Positions 24,877 through 34,885 are shown, counted from the first letter of the stretch. The stretch: 64,000 nt of DNA from Micromonospora rubida (GCF_009908295.1 NZ_JAAALO010000003.1:930001-994000), one strand, 5' to 3'. Notes: a model not told the origin generated them from the letters alone. A program made the numbers and translations.

Positions 24877-26085
24877 TCAGCCGGCCCGCTCGGCGAGCTG
24901 GAGGAACTGGCGCTTCGAGGCGAGCGCCTGCTCGGCGTCCTTGACCCGACGGGCGTCACCGGCGGCCTGGGCCCGGGCCAGCCGCTCCTCGGCCTCGGCG
25001 ACCTGCACCCGCATCTGGGCCAGCAGCGGGTTGTCCTCCTTGGTGGTCCGCCGCCACGCGGAGTCCATCACCTCGCGGACCTTGTCGTCGATCGCGCGCA
25101 GCCGGCGCTCCAGCCCGGCCGCCGCCTCCCGAGGCACCCGGCCGGCCTCGTGCCACTGCGCCTGGATGTCCCGCAGCCTGGCCTGGGCGCTCTTCGGGTC
25201 GCTGTCGACGTTCAGCGCCTCCGCCTCGGCGAGCAGCGCCTGCTTGCGCTCCAGGTTGGACCGCTGCTCGTCGTCCCGGGCCGAGAAGACCTCGCTGCGC
25301 CGGGTGAAGAAGGCGTCCTGAGCCGCCCGGAACCGTTCCCAGAGCTTCTGCTCGGCCTCCTTGGAGGCGCGCGGGGCCGCCTTCCACTGGGTCATCAGGT
25401 CCTTGAGCTGGTTGGCTGTGGCCGCCCAGTCGGTGGACTCCTTCAGCTTGTCAGCCTCGGCGACCAGCTCCTCCTTGACCTGCTGAGCCTGCTTGCGCTC
25501 AGCGTCAAGGGTGGCGAAGTGGGCGCCCCGGCGGCGGGTGAAGGCGTCCCGCGCGGCGGCGAAGCGCTTCCACAGCTCACCGTCGGCCTTCTTGTCGACC
25601 CCGCGGACGGTCTTCCACTCGTCGAGGATCTCCTTGAGCCGGTCGCCCGCGGTCTTCCAGCCGGTCGACTCGGCGGCCAGCTTCTCCGCCTCCTCCACCA
25701 GGGCGGTCTTGCGGGCCAGCGCCTCGACCCGGGCCGCGTCCTTGGCGGCGCGGGCCTCGCCGGCCTTCTCCTCGGCGACCGCGGCGAGCTTGTCCAGCCG
25801 CGCGACCAGCGAGTCGATGTCGCCGACGACGTGCGCCTCGGCGAGCGAGGCGCGGATCCGGCGGATGGTGGTCAGCGATCCGCCGGCGTCAGCCGCGCCC
25901 GAGTTGAGCCGTGCTTCGGTCAGGTCCACCTCGGTGACCAGGTCCGCGAAGCGGCGGGCGAAATGGGCCAGCCCCTCCTCCGGGGCTCCCGCCTGCCAGG
26001 ATCCGACCACCCGCTCGCCGTCGGCAGTCTTGACGTACACGGTGCCGTCAGCGTCCACCCGTCCGAAGGCCGTCCAGTCGCTCAT
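24877..26085 (-). CDS. DUF349 coiled-coil protein
   Basis: A 402-residue, highly charged, alpha-helical protein with three or more DUF349 repeats of about 75 residues (LKEILDEWKTV...ELWKRFAAARDAF, LKDLMTQWKAAPRASKEAEQ, RLRDIQAQWHEAGRVPREA). The N-terminal 60 residues form a small beta domain (WTAFGRVDADGTVYVKT). Function is unclear; it is cytoplasmic by lack of signal. The ATG at 26085 is chosen over the upstream Met because homologues start MSDWTAFGRV. It is monocistronic with its own terminator. Confidence 0.88.
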   Translation of the reverse strand: MSDWTAFGRVDADGTVYVKTADGERVVGSWQAGAPEEGLAHFARRFADLVTEVDLTEARLNSGAADAGGSLTTIRRIRASLAEAHVVGDIDSLVARLDKLAAVAEEKAGEARAAKDAARVEALARKTALVEEAEKLAAESTGWKTAGDRLKEILDEWKTVRGVDKKADGELWKRFAAARDAFTRRRGAHFATLDAERKQAQQVKEELVAEADKLKESTDWAATANQLKDLMTQWKAAPRASKEAEQKLWERFRAAQDAFFTRRSEVFSARDDEQRSNLERKQALLAEAEALNVDSDPKSAQARLRDIQAQWHEAGRVPREAAAGLERRLRAIDDKVREVMDSAWRRTTKEDNPLLAQMRVQVAEAEERLARAQAAGDARRVKDAEQALASKRQFLQLAERAG

Positions 26086-26287
26086 GTGCCCATCCTCGAT
26101 CTCCCGGCGTCGACGGGACAAAGCCCGTGATCGCCGCCACGGCGCAGCAAGTTACTCCCGGCATTGTCACAGGTCCGCCCCCGTCCGCGTCGAGCGCCTG
26201 TCGTCGACCGTGACCATACGGTGTCCTAGGGCCCGGATGGCCGGATCGGCGCGGGGACGCACCGGAGGGTCCGGCTACGGTGAACGG

Positions 26288-27007
26288 GTGCCTCTGGTCG
26301 CCGCCGCCGTCTGCCCCCACCCGCCCCTGATCGTGCCGGAAGTGGCCGGCGCCACAGCCGGCGAGCTGGACGAACTCCGCGCCGCCTGCGCCGCGGCCGT
26401 GGCCCGGCTGCTCGCCGCCGGGCCGGACGCGATCCTGCTGGTCGGCGCCGGGCCGGAGACCCGGTCGTTCCGGTCCGCCGACCACGGCTCGCTGCGGGCG
26501 TACGGGGTCGACTGGCGCATGCCGCTGTGGCGGGTCAACTGCGCGGGGGGCGAGCGCCTCCCGCTGAGCCTGACGATCGGCGCGTGGCTCCTCGGCCGCT
26601 CCGGCACCGAGCTGCCCCGGTTCGCGCACGCGATCGCCGCCGACGCCTCCCCGCAGGAGTGCGCCCGGGCCGGCGCCGAGTTGGTCGGTGCGGCGGACCA
26701 CCGGGTGGCGCTGCTGGTGCTGGGTGACGGCTCGGCGTGCCGGGGGACGAAAGCACCCGGCTACGACGATCCGCGCGCGCAGGCGTACGACGACGGGGTG
26801 GCCCGGGCCCTGGCCGACGCGGACGCCGACGCCCTGCTCGGCCTCGACCCGGTGCTGTCGGCGGAGCTGCGGGCCGCCGGGCGGGCGCCCTGGCAGGTGC
26901 TGGCCGGCGCGGCCCGGGCGGCGGGCGGGGACTGGCGCGGCGCGCTGGGCTACCACCGGGCCCCCTACGGGGTCTCCTACTTCGTGGCCGACTGGGAGCC
27001 GGCGTGA
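26288..27007 (+). CDS. Class III extradiol dioxygenase-like protein upstream of miaA
   Basis: A 239-residue protein starting MPLVAAAVCPHPPLIVPEVAG, the LigB/MEMO-like fold with the conserved C-P-H-P-P-L segment and a late GVSYFVADWEP. In actinobacteria this gene commonly sits just upstream of miaA-dapF. Catalysis is unproven; the metal ligands expected of true dioxygenases are only partly evident (His12 and His68 region). The GTG at 26288 is used because the conserved domain begins there. The stop overlaps the miaA GTG (GTGA). Confidence 0.8.
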   Translation: MPLVAAAVCPHPPLIVPEVAGATAGELDELRAACAAAVARLLAAGPDAILLVGAGPETRSFRSADHGSLRAYGVDWRMPLWRVNCAGGERLPLSLTIGAWLLGRSGTELPRFAHAIAADASPQECARAGAELVGAADHRVALLVLGDGSACRGTKAPGYDDPRAQAYDDGVARALADADADALLGLDPVLSAELRAAGRAPWQVLAGAARAAGGDWRGALGYHRAPYGVSYFVADWEPA

Positions 27008-27942
27008 GCACGGCGGACGCGGGCGGCGTCCCGCCCGGCACGGTGGTGGCGGTGGTCGGGCCGACGGCCGCCGGAAAGTCGGCGCTGAGCATCGCCCTCG
27101 CGCACGCCCTCGACGGGGAGGTGGTCAACGCCGACTCGATGCAGCTCTACCGGGGGATGGACATCGGCACCGCGAAGCTCACCCCGGCCGAGCGGGAGGG
27201 CGTGCCGCACCACCTGCTCGACATCTGGGAGGTGACCGAGCCGGCCAGCGTCGCCGAGTACCAGCGGCTGGCCCGCACGGCGGTCGACGACATCCTGGCC
27301 CGGGGCCGGGTGCCACTGCTGGTCGGCGGGTCCGGCTTGTACGTGCGGGCCGTGCTGGAGCGGTTCGAGTTCCCCGGCACCGACCCGGCCGTGCGGGAGC
27401 GCCTGGAGGCGGAGCTGGCCGAGACCGGCCCGGCACCCCTGCACGCGCGGCTGCGCGCGGCGGACCCGACCGCGGCCGAGGGCATCCTGCCCGGCAACGG
27501 CCGGCGGATCGTCCGCGCCCTGGAGGTGATCGAGCTGACCGGGGCGCCGTTCACCGCGTCCCTGCCCGAGCCCACCCCGTTCTACCCGTCCGTGCAGCTC
27601 GGGGTGGACCTGGACACCACGGCGCTGGACGAGCGGATCGCGCTGCGGGTGGACCGGATGTGGGCCGACGGACTGGTCGCCGAGACCCGGGCGCTGATCG
27701 GGCGCGGCCTGCCCGAGGGCCGCACGGCCAGCCGGGCGCTCGGCTACCAGCAGGTGCTGCGCCTGCTCGCCGGGGAGCTGACCGAGACCGGGGCGCACGA
27801 CGAGACGGTCCGGGCCACCCGCCGGTTCGTCCGCCGGCAGCGCTCCTGGTTCCGCCGCGACCGGCGGATCCACTGGCTGGACTCCGCCGCCCCGGCCCTG
27901 GTCGCCGACGCCCTGCGTCTCGTCCCCGCCGCTGCGCGATGA
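27004..27942 (+). CDS. miaA: tRNA dimethylallyltransferase MiaA
   Basis: A 312-residue enzyme that adds a dimethylallyl group to A37 of tRNAs reading UNN codons, giving i6A, the substrate of MiaB. The P-loop is GPTAAGKSALS near residue 19; NADSMQLYRGMDIGTAKLT, VGGSGLYVRAV and ASRALGYQQVL follow, then the basic RRFVRRQRSWFRRD. The GTG overlaps the previous stop, and the stop overlaps the dapF ATG, so three genes are translationally linked. Confidence 0.96.
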   Translation: MSTADAGGVPPGTVVAVVGPTAAGKSALSIALAHALDGEVVNADSMQLYRGMDIGTAKLTPAEREGVPHHLLDIWEVTEPASVAEYQRLARTAVDDILARGRVPLLVGGSGLYVRAVLERFEFPGTDPAVRERLEAELAETGPAPLHARLRAADPTAAEGILPGNGRRIVRALEVIELTGAPFTASLPEPTPFYPSVQLGVDLDTTALDERIALRVDRMWADGLVAETRALIGRGLPEGRTASRALGYQQVLRLLAGELTETGAHDETVRATRRFVRRQRSWFRRDRRIHWLDSAAPALVADALRLVPAAAR

Positions 27943-28790
27943 TGGGAGGCGTGGAGTTCACCAAGGGGCACGGCACCGGCAACGACTTCGTCATCCTTCC
28001 CGACCCGGACGGCGCGCTGGACCTGACCCCGGGGATGGTCGCCGCGCTGTGCGACCGTCGGCGGGGCCTCGGCGCGGATGGCGTCCTGCGGGTGGTGCGG
28101 GCCGCCAAGCACCCCGAGGGCGCCGCCCTGGCCGGCGACGCCGAGTGGTTCATGGACTACCGCAACGCCGACGGGTCGGTGGCCGAGATGTGCGGCAACG
28201 GTGCCCGGGTCTTCGTCCGCTACCTGCTGGAGACCGGGCTGGCCACGCCGTCCGGCGCGGCCCTGCCGGTGGCCACCCGGGCCGGCGTCGTGCGCGCGCT
28301 GGTCGAGGGTGACACGGTCTCGGTCGAGATGCGCCGCCCCCGGCTGTACGACGTGGCGACCGCCGCCCTGGGCGGGCTGACCCTGTCGGGCACCGCCGTG
28401 GACGTCGGCAACCCGCACCTGGTCTGCGCCGTCCCCGGCAGCCTGGACCTGGCCGGCCTGGACCTGACCAGGGCGCCGGTGTTCGACGCCGGGGTCTTCC
28501 CCGCCGGGGTGAACGTCGAGTTCACCGCGCCCGGCGACCCGGTCGGCGGCACCGACGTCCACGTGCTCATGCGGGTCTACGAGCGGGGGTCCGCCGAGAC
28601 GTTGTCCTGCGGCACCGGCGCGTGCGCGGTCGCCGCGGTCGCCCTGCGCGACGCCGGCCGGGACGCCGGCACGGCGACGGTCGACGTCCCCGGCGGCCGC
28701 CTCACGGTCACGGTGACGGACGACTCCTGCTGGCTCGCCGGCCCAGCCCTCCTGATCGCCACCGGCACCCTGACCCTCCCCACCCCCTGA
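27939..28790 (+). CDS. dapF: Diaminopimelate epimerase DapF
   Basis: A 283-residue enzyme that interconverts LL- and meso-diaminopimelate for lysine and peptidoglycan synthesis. The two catalytic cysteines are in MCGNGARVF (around residue 85) and SCGTGACAVA (around 227); KGHGTGNDFVIL starts the fold. The ATG overlaps the miaA stop (ATGA); a GTG at 27951 directly before EFTKGHG is an alternative. A bidirectional terminator separates it from the convergent malic enzyme gene. Confidence 0.96.
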   Translation: MMGGVEFTKGHGTGNDFVILPDPDGALDLTPGMVAALCDRRRGLGADGVLRVVRAAKHPEGAALAGDAEWFMDYRNADGSVAEMCGNGARVFVRYLLETGLATPSGAALPVATRAGVVRALVEGDTVSVEMRRPRLYDVATAALGGLTLSGTAVDVGNPHLVCAVPGSLDLAGLDLTRAPVFDAGVFPAGVNVEFTAPGDPVGGTDVHVLMRVYERGSAETLSCGTGACAVAAVALRDAGRDAGTATVDVPGGRLTVTVTDDSCWLAGPALLIATGTLTLPTP

Positions 28791-28814
28791 CCCCCGGGGC
28801 AACCGGGGTCAGGG
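28785..28814. terminator. Bidirectional terminator between dapF and the malic enzyme gene
   Basis: CCCTGACCCC (28785-28794) and GGGGTCAGGG (28805-28814) form a 10-bp stem around a 10-nt loop. It includes the ends of both convergent genes and can serve either strand. Confidence 0.75.
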
Positions 28815-30275
28815 AGTGGCGCTGGCGGTGGCGGCGATCTCCGGGAGGTCGGCGGGGCCCGGGTCGGCGGCCGGGGGCGGGGCCGGGGACTGGGCGGCGG
28901 CGCGGACGGCGGCGGCGACCGCCGGGGCGACCCGGGAGTCGAAGACGCTGGGCACGATGACCGTCGGGTTGATCTTCTCCTCGCCGACCACGTCCGCGAT
29001 CGCCCGGGCGGCGGCGATCGCCATCTCCTCGGTGAACTCCTCGGCGTGCGCGTCCAGCATGCCCCGGAACACGCCCGGGAAGGCGAGCACGTTGTTGATC
29101 TGATTCGGCTGGTCGGAGCGGCCGGTGGCCACCACGGCGGCGTGCTTGCGCGCCTCCCGGGGGTCGACCTCCGGGTCCGGGTTGGCCAGCGCGAAGACGA
29201 TCGAGTCCTTGGCCATGGTGGCGATGTCGTCGCCGGTGAGCAGGTTCGGCGCGCTGACGCCGATGAACACGTCCGCGCCGCGCAGCGCCCCGGCCAGGTC
29301 GCCGGAGTAGTTCCCCTTGTTGGTGTTCTCCGCCAGCCACTGCCAGGCCGAGTTGAGCCCGGTCAGGCCGGGGTGCAGGGCGCCCTGCCGGTCGCACGCG
29401 ACGATGTCGCCGACGCCCTGCCGCAGCAGCAGCTTCATGATCGCGGTGCCGGCCGCGCCGGCCCCGGAGACGACCACCCGGACGTCCGCGAGCTGCTTGC
29501 CCACCACGCGCAGCGCGTTGGTCAGCGCGGCCAGCACGCAGATCGCGGTGCCGTGCTGGTCGTCGTGGAAGACCGGGATGTCGAGCAGCTCACGCAGCCG
29601 GGCCTCGATCTCGAAGCAGCGCGGCGCGGCGATGTCCTCCAGGTTGATCCCGCCGTACGCGGGCGCGATCGCCTTGACGATCGCCACGATCTCGTCGGTG
29701 TCCTGGGTGTCCAGCACCACCGGCCACGCGTCCACCCCGCCGAAGCGCTTGAACAGCGCCGCCTTGCCCTCCATCACGGGCAGCGACGCGGCCGGCCCGA
29801 GGTTGCCCAGGCCGAGCACGGCCGAGCCGTCGCTGACCACCGCGACCGTGTTGCGCTTGATGGTCAGCCGGCGGGCGTCCGCCGGGTTCTCGGCGATCGC
29901 CATGCAGACCCGGGCCACCCCCGGGGTGTACGCCCGGGACAGCTCATCGCGGTTGCGCAGCGCCACCTTCGAGCTGACCTCGATCTTGCCGCCGAGGTGC
30001 AGCAGGAACGTGCGGTCGGAGACCTTGCGGACGTCCACCCCGTCGAGCGCGGTGAGCGCGTCGACCACCTGGTCGGCGTGGCCGGCGTCGGCGGTGTCGC
30101 AGGTCAGGTCGACGAGCACGTGGGTCGGGTCGGAGTCGACCACGTCCAGCGCGGTGACGATCGCCCCGGCCTCGCCGACCGAGGTGGTCAGCCGGCCGAT
30201 CGAGGAGGCGTCCGCGGGCACGGCGATCCGGATGGTGATCGAGAACCCGGCACTCGGAAGTCGGGTGATGGCCAC
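28809..30275 (-). CDS. NAD(P)-dependent malic enzyme with N-terminal ACT domain
   Basis: A 488-residue enzyme that decarboxylates malate to pyruvate. Residues 10-85 form an ACT regulatory domain (FSITIRIAVPADASSIGRL), followed by the malic N-domain (SRAYTPGVARVC, KRNTVAVVSDGSAVLGLGN, FHDDQHGTAI with metal-binding Asp residues) and the NAD-binding domain (VVSGAGAAGTAIMKLL). The ACT fusion suggests allosteric control by a small ligand. The last 35 residues are Ala/Pro-rich. Cofactor preference cannot be decided by eye. It is divergent from hflX. Confidence 0.93.
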   Translation of the reverse strand: MAITRLPSAGFSITIRIAVPADASSIGRLTTSVGEAGAIVTALDVVDSDPTHVLVDLTCDTADAGHADQVVDALTALDGVDVRKVSDRTFLLHLGGKIEVSSKVALRNRDELSRAYTPGVARVCMAIAENPADARRLTIKRNTVAVVSDGSAVLGLGNLGPAASLPVMEGKAALFKRFGGVDAWPVVLDTQDTDEIVAIVKAIAPAYGGINLEDIAAPRCFEIEARLRELLDIPVFHDDQHGTAICVLAALTNALRVVGKQLADVRVVVSGAGAAGTAIMKLLLRQGVGDIVACDRQGALHPGLTGLNSAWQWLAENTNKGNYSGDLAGALRGADVFIGVSAPNLLTGDDIATMAKDSIVFALANPDPEVDPREARKHAAVVATGRSDQPNQINNVLAFPGVFRGMLDAHAEEFTEEMAIAAARAIADVVGEEKINPTVIVPSVFDSRVAPAVAAAVRAAAQSPAPPPAADPGPADLPEIAATASATP

Positions 30276-30481
30276 GGGATTGCCTCCGTCAACGCTGATC
30301 GGCGGAACGTATGTCGCCCCGCATTTCTACTCGCCCGCGCCGGTCGCGTCGCATTCGCCCCCACTTTTGGTGGTCCACGCGACGGGCATATAGCGGGTGC
30401 GTCTGGCGTTGCCACATGTCAGGATTGCTCGTACGCGACAGAAAGCCGTCGCTCAGTTACAGAACGGACAGGGAGGCGCAC

Positions 30482-31927
30482 TTGCGCGACCAGGAGACCT
30501 ACGTACCCCTCTCAGACGACGAAATCGACGCCACCACCGGGGGGTTCGAGCTGTCGGAGCGGCAGGCGCTGCGGCGGGTCCCTGGCCTCTCCACCGAGCT
30601 CACCGACGTCACCGAGGTCGAGTACCGCCAGCTCCGGCTGGAGCGGGTCGTCCTCGTCGGGGTCTGGACCGAGGGCAGCCAGACCGACGCCGAGAACTCC
30701 CTCACCGAGCTGGCGGCGCTGGCCGAGACGGCCGGCTCGCAGGTGCTCGAGGGGCTGATCCAGCGTCGCCACCGCCCCGACCCGGCGACGTACATCGGCC
30801 GGGGCAAGGTCGACGACCTCGGGTCGATGGTGCTCTCCTCCGGCGCCGACACGGTGATCTGCGACGGTGAGCTGTCCCCGTCCCAGCTCCGCAACCTGGA
30901 GCAGCGCACCAAGGTCAAGGTGGTCGACCGCACCGCGCTGATCCTCGACATCTTCGCCCAGCACGCCAAGAGCAAGGAGGGCAAGGCGCAGGTCGAGCTG
31001 GCCCAGCTCGAATACCTGCTGCCCCGGCTGCGCGGTTGGGGCGAGGCGCTGTCCCGGCAGGCCGGTGGCTCCGGCTCGGGCGCGGGCGGCGGTGTGGGCC
31101 TGCGCGGTCCCGGCGAGACCAAGCTGGAGATCGACCGGCGGCGCATCCGCATCCGCATCTCCCGGCTGCGCCGCGAGATCAAGGCCATGAAGACGGTACG
31201 CCAGACCAAGCGGGCCCGTCGCTCCCGCAACGCCGTCCCGGCCGTGGCGATCGCCGGCTACACCAACGCCGGCAAGTCCAGCCTGCTCAACCGGCTGACG
31301 GGGGCCGGAGTGCTGGTGGAGAACGCGCTGTTCGCCACCCTGGACCCGACCACCCGCAAGACCACCGCCCCCGACGGCCGGCTCTACACCCTCTCCGACA
31401 CGGTCGGCTTCGTCCGGCACCTGCCGCACCAGATCGTCGAGGCGTTCCGCTCGACCCTGGAGGAGGTCGCCGAGTCCGACCTGGTGGTGCACGTCGTCGA
31501 CGGCGCCCACCCGGACCCGGAGGAGCAGGTCCGGGCGGTCCGCAAGGTGCTCGCCGAGGTGGGCGCCGACCGGCTGCCCGAGCTGTTGGTGGTCAACAAG
31601 ACCGACGTGGCCGACGAGGAGACCCTGCTGCGGCTCAAGCGCCTCTGGCCGGACGCCGTCTTCGCCTCGGCCCACTCGGGGCGGGGGATCGGCGAGGTTC
31701 GGGCTGCCATCGAGCAGCGGCTGCCCAGCCCGGCGGTGGAGTTCCGAGCGGTGCTCCCGTACGACCGGGGCGACCTGGTGGCCCGGGTGCACCGGCAGGG
31801 CGAGGTGCTCAGCACCGCCCACCTGCCTGAGGGCACGCTGCTGCACGTGCGGGTCGGTGAGGCGCTCGCCGCCGAGCTCACCCCGTACGCGGCGGAGGAG
31901 GCACCCGTCGCCGCCCACGCCCGGTGA
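30482..31927 (+). CDS. hflX: Ribosome-associated GTPase HflX
   Basis: HflX splits stalled or hibernating ribosomes. The 481-residue protein has the N-terminal HflX domain (RRHRPDPATYIGRGKVDDL, VKVVDRTALILDIFAQHA), the GLRGPGETKLE linker and the G domain: G1 GYTNAGKSS, G3 DTVGF, G4 NKTD. The TTG at 30482 is chosen because GGGAGG lies 5 nt upstream and the conserved sequence starts there; an in-frame ATG at 30416 would add a basic, non-conserved lead. It is followed by a perfect 12-bp terminator stem. Confidence 0.94.
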   Translation: MRDQETYVPLSDDEIDATTGGFELSERQALRRVPGLSTELTDVTEVEYRQLRLERVVLVGVWTEGSQTDAENSLTELAALAETAGSQVLEGLIQRRHRPDPATYIGRGKVDDLGSMVLSSGADTVICDGELSPSQLRNLEQRTKVKVVDRTALILDIFAQHAKSKEGKAQVELAQLEYLLPRLRGWGEALSRQAGGSGSGAGGGVGLRGPGETKLEIDRRRIRIRISRLRREIKAMKTVRQTKRARRSRNAVPAVAIAGYTNAGKSSLLNRLTGAGVLVENALFATLDPTTRKTTAPDGRLYTLSDTVGFVRHLPHQIVEAFRSTLEEVAESDLVVHVVDGAHPDPEEQVRAVRKVLAEVGADRLPELLVVNKTDVADEETLLRLKRLWPDAVFASAHSGRGIGEVRAAIEQRLPSPAVEFRAVLPYDRGDLVARVHRQGEVLSTAHLPEGTLLHVRVGEALAAELTPYAAEEAPVAAHAR

Positions 31928-31933
31928 GTGACC

Positions 31934-31961
31934 CCCCGGGGCCGGTACGCCGGCCCCGGGG
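31934..31961 (+). terminator. hflX terminator
   Basis: CCCCGGGGCCGG-TACG-CCGGCCCCGGGG: a perfect 12-bp stem with a tetraloop, starting 7 bp after the hflX stop. Confidence 0.8.
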
Positions 31962-32111
31962 ATCGCGCTTCCGGCGGTGCGCGCGTCCCCGCCGGACCGG
32001 CGTCGACCGGGCCGCGCCTGCCCGCGCGGTTCCATGCCGCCCGTCGTGAGTGGCGACCGTCGGCGTCCCGGCGTAACCCTGGTATCCACGCGGGCATGCG
32101 ACACTGACCCC

Positions 32112-33848
32112 ATGCGCCGCGCTGTTTCCTCGGTCACGGTTGCCCTCGGCCTGTTTGGGGCGACCGTGGCGCTCTCCGGATCCTCCCTGGCCGCGCCCGC
32201 CCCCGGGGCCGCCGCGCCCCAGCCGACTCCCGGCAAGAAGCGCTGCACGATCGTCGACGAGCGGCTGCGGGAGATCTCCGGCCTGGTGGCCACGAAGAAC
32301 GGCTACGTGGTGGTCAACGACGGCAGCGACGTCGAGAGCAACAAGCGGGTGTTCTTCCTCGACACCAAGTGCAAGCTGGCGAGGGAGCCGGTGCGCTACT
32401 CGGGTAAGGGGCCGCTCGACACCGAGGACCTGGCGCTCTCGCCGGACGGCGAGAAGCTGTGGATCGCCGACATCGGCGACAACCTCTCCAGCGCCCAGCG
32501 GCGCGAGCGGGTGGCAGTGTGGAGCATGCCGGCCGACGGGTCGGCCAAGCCGGTGCTGCACCGGCTCTCCTACCCCGAAAACAAGCCGCACGACGCCGAG
32601 GCGCTGCTGATCGGCGACGACGGCAAGCCGCTGATCATCACCAAGGTGGTCAGCGGCAAGGCCGAGATCTTCACCCCGTCGGGCAAGCTCAAGACCGGCG
32701 ACACCGAACCGGTGCCGATGGCCAGGGCCGGCGAGGTGTCGCTGCCGAAGACGACCACCCCGAACATGCTGGGCGCATTGGGCCGGGTCGCCGTCACCGG
32801 TGCCGCCCGCTCGCCCGACGGCACGAAGGTCGTGCTGCGCACGTACGCGGACGCCTTCGAGTACGACGTGTCGAACGGCGACGTCGTCGGGGCGCTGACC
32901 GACGGCAAGCCCCGGGTGACCCCGCTGACGGACCCGTTCGGCGAGGCGATCTCCTACACCCCGGACGGCAAGTCGTTCGTCACGGTTTCCGACGGCGGTG
33001 AGCTGGCCCCGGACGACCCGATCGACATCCTGGCGTACGCCCCCTCCACCACCGGCGCCGAGGCGCTGACCGGAGACGACGCCGGCCCGTCCAAGCCGGC
33101 GGCCGGGAAGTCATGGACGGACGGGCTGAGCCTCGACCAGATCACGTACCTGATCGCCGCAGTCGGTGTGATCGGCGCGCTGATGGTCGGCGCGGGCATC
33201 TTCGGCATCGTGCGGGCGCGGAGGCGCCCCGCGCCGGCCGGCGCCCCGAAGGCCGGCCCGGACGTGCCGGAGCGGGACGAGTTCCCGCTGGACGACGGCC
33301 CGGACGGGTCCGGCTACGGCCGCCCCGCCGAGGGCCCGCCGCCGGGCGGGGACCGTTCGCGCGGCGGGGTCTACGGCGGCGTGCCGGCCGCCGGTGGTGT
33401 GTACGGCGGGGGCCCGCCTGCCGGCGGCCCGCCCCAGGCCCCTTCCCGCGGGGTCTACGGCGGCGGTGGCCGTCCCGGCGGCGGTGGTGGCGGTGGCCGT
33501 CCCGGCGGCGGTGGCGGTGGTGGCCGTCCCGGCGGTCGCGGTGGCCGTCCTCAGGGCGGCGAGGTCTATGGCGGCGGTGGCCGACCGGCCGGTGGCGGGT
33601 ACGGCGGCGACCTGCCCGCCGCCGGCGGGCAGCCTCCGGGCGGGGCCCAGCCCGGCAGGGACAGCCGGCCGGTGCGCGGCGGGGTGTACGGCGGCGGGCG
33701 GGCCGAGCCGCCCCGACGGGGGCGGGACCCCCGCGACCCGCGCGACCCCCGCGCGGGCCGGCGCGAGGGCGGGCCCGACGACGGGCGGGGAGGCTACGGC
33801 GGCCAAGGGCCCGGCAGCGGTCGCGAGTACCGCGGCGACCGTTACTGA
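32112..33848 (+). CDS. Secreted/membrane-anchored beta-propeller-like protein with Gly-rich tail
   Basis: A 578-residue protein. Residues 1-28 are a signal peptide. About 40-320 are an extracellular region with strand repeats (EDLALSPDGEKLWIADIGDN, GEAISYTPDGKSFVTVSDGG) like a six-bladed propeller. A single membrane helix lies at about 345-368, followed by a basic stop-transfer (RARRRP). The last 200 residues are cytoplasmic low-complexity sequence with repeated GGVYGG and GRPGGGGGG units. Function unknown; it may be a cell-envelope sensor or scaffold. It converges on lexA across a hairpin. Confidence 0.8.
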   Translation: MRRAVSSVTVALGLFGATVALSGSSLAAPAPGAAAPQPTPGKKRCTIVDERLREISGLVATKNGYVVVNDGSDVESNKRVFFLDTKCKLAREPVRYSGKGPLDTEDLALSPDGEKLWIADIGDNLSSAQRRERVAVWSMPADGSAKPVLHRLSYPENKPHDAEALLIGDDGKPLIITKVVSGKAEIFTPSGKLKTGDTEPVPMARAGEVSLPKTTTPNMLGALGRVAVTGAARSPDGTKVVLRTYADAFEYDVSNGDVVGALTDGKPRVTPLTDPFGEAISYTPDGKSFVTVSDGGELAPDDPIDILAYAPSTTGAEALTGDDAGPSKPAAGKSWTDGLSLDQITYLIAAVGVIGALMVGAGIFGIVRARRRPAPAGAPKAGPDVPERDEFPLDDGPDGSGYGRPAEGPPPGGDRSRGGVYGGVPAAGGVYGGGPPAGGPPQAPSRGVYGGGGRPGGGGGGGRPGGGGGGGRPGGRGGRPQGGEVYGGGGRPAGGGYGGDLPAAGGQPPGGAQPGRDSRPVRGGVYGGGRAEPPRRGRDPRDPRDPRAGRREGGPDDGRGGYGGQGPGSGREYRGDRY

Positions 33849-33908
33849 CCGAGCGGCCTACTACCTACCGGCCCCGACTGGGCACCGGTCGCCAGCGGCG
33901 TGGTCGAG

Positions 33909-33954
33909 GATCCCTCGCCGGGGCTTTGCCGGGGCTTCGCCGGGGCGAGGGATC
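33909..33954. terminator. Terminator between convergent genes (Gly-rich protein and lexA)
   Basis: GATCCCTCGCC (33909-33919) and GGCGAGGGATC (33944-33954) form an 11-bp stem; the loop carries repeated GCCGGGGCTT units that can pair further. It lies between the two stop codons. Confidence 0.7.
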
Positions 33955-33996
33955 GCCCGGGCAGCGGCCGCGGTGGCGACCGCTGCCCGCCAGCTG

Positions 33997-34782
33997 TCAG
34001 ATCCGGCGCAGGACGGCGACGACCCGGCCCATGATGGTGGCGTCGTCGCCGGGGATCGGGTCGAAAGCCGGGTTCTGTGGCATCAGCCAGACGTGGCCGT
34101 CCCGGTGGCGGTAGGTCTTCACCGTCGCCTCGCCGTCGAGCATCGCCGCGACGATCTCGCCGGAGTCGGCGGTCGGCTGCTGCCGGACCACCACCCAGTC
34201 CCCGTCGCAGATCGCGGCGTCGAGCATCGAGTCGCCCTTGACCTGGAGCATGAAGACCTCGCCCTCGCCCACCAGCTCGCGGGGGAGGGGGAAGATGTCC
34301 TCCACCGCCTGCTCGGCGAGGATCGGCCCACCGGCGGCGATCCGGCCCAGCATCGGCACGTACGCCGGGGTGGGCCGCTGCGAGCGGGACGCCTCGTCGT
34401 CGATCATGTCGCTGGGGGCCCGGACGTCCACCGCACGCGGCCGGTTCGGGTCGCGGCGCAGGAAGCCCTTCTTCTCCAGCTCCTTGAGCTGGTAGGCGAC
34501 GCTGGACGGGGAGACGAGACCGACGGCCTCGCCGATCTCCCGCACGCTCGGCGGGTATCCGTGCCGATCGACCCAGGTGCGGATGAACTCCAGGATGCGG
34601 CGCTGTCGGGCGGTGAGATCGACCGTGGCCGGGTCGGGGAAGCTGCTGACCACCGGGGTGACCGCTCGCACGGCCGGCTGCCCGGTCCGGCTGCGCGCGG
34701 CGCGGGGGCGCCGAGTGGCCGGCGGACCCGCCTCGGCGATCTGCTGCGGGTTCTTCGGCCGGCTGGCCCGGTCCTCGGTCAC
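33997..34782 (-). CDS. lexA: SOS repressor LexA
   Basis: A 261-residue repressor. The winged helix is at about 55-120 ([40 protein letters not shown]). The self-cleavage site is the Ala-Gly of GRIAAGGP, the nucleophile is Ser in KGDSMLDA and the general base is Lys in EATVKTYRH. RecA filaments trigger autocleavage, which releases recA, lexA and other SOS genes. The N-terminal 50 residues are an Arg/Pro-rich extension seen in actinobacterial LexA. The start is a GTG. Two LexA boxes lie upstream, which implies autoregulation. Confidence 0.96.
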   Translation of the reverse strand: MTEDRASRPKNPQQIAEAGPPATRRPRAARSRTGQPAVRAVTPVVSSFPDPATVDLTARQRRILEFIRTWVDRHGYPPSVREIGEAVGLVSPSSVAYQLKELEKKGFLRRDPNRPRAVDVRAPSDMIDDEASRSQRPTPAYVPMLGRIAAGGPILAEQAVEDIFPLPRELVGEGEVFMLQVKGDSMLDAAICDGDWVVVRQQPTADSGEIVAAMLDGEATVKTYRHRDGHVWLMPQNPAFDPIPGDDATIMGRVVAVLRRI

Positions 34783-34885
34783 GTCCGTCCTCCCTGGTCG
34801 GCGCTGGGTGCCTCGGCGGCTCGTGGTGCGCGCGGGGTGTGGCGACCGGGCGGGGCGGAACCCGCCGCGTCCGGTTGTTCTTGAC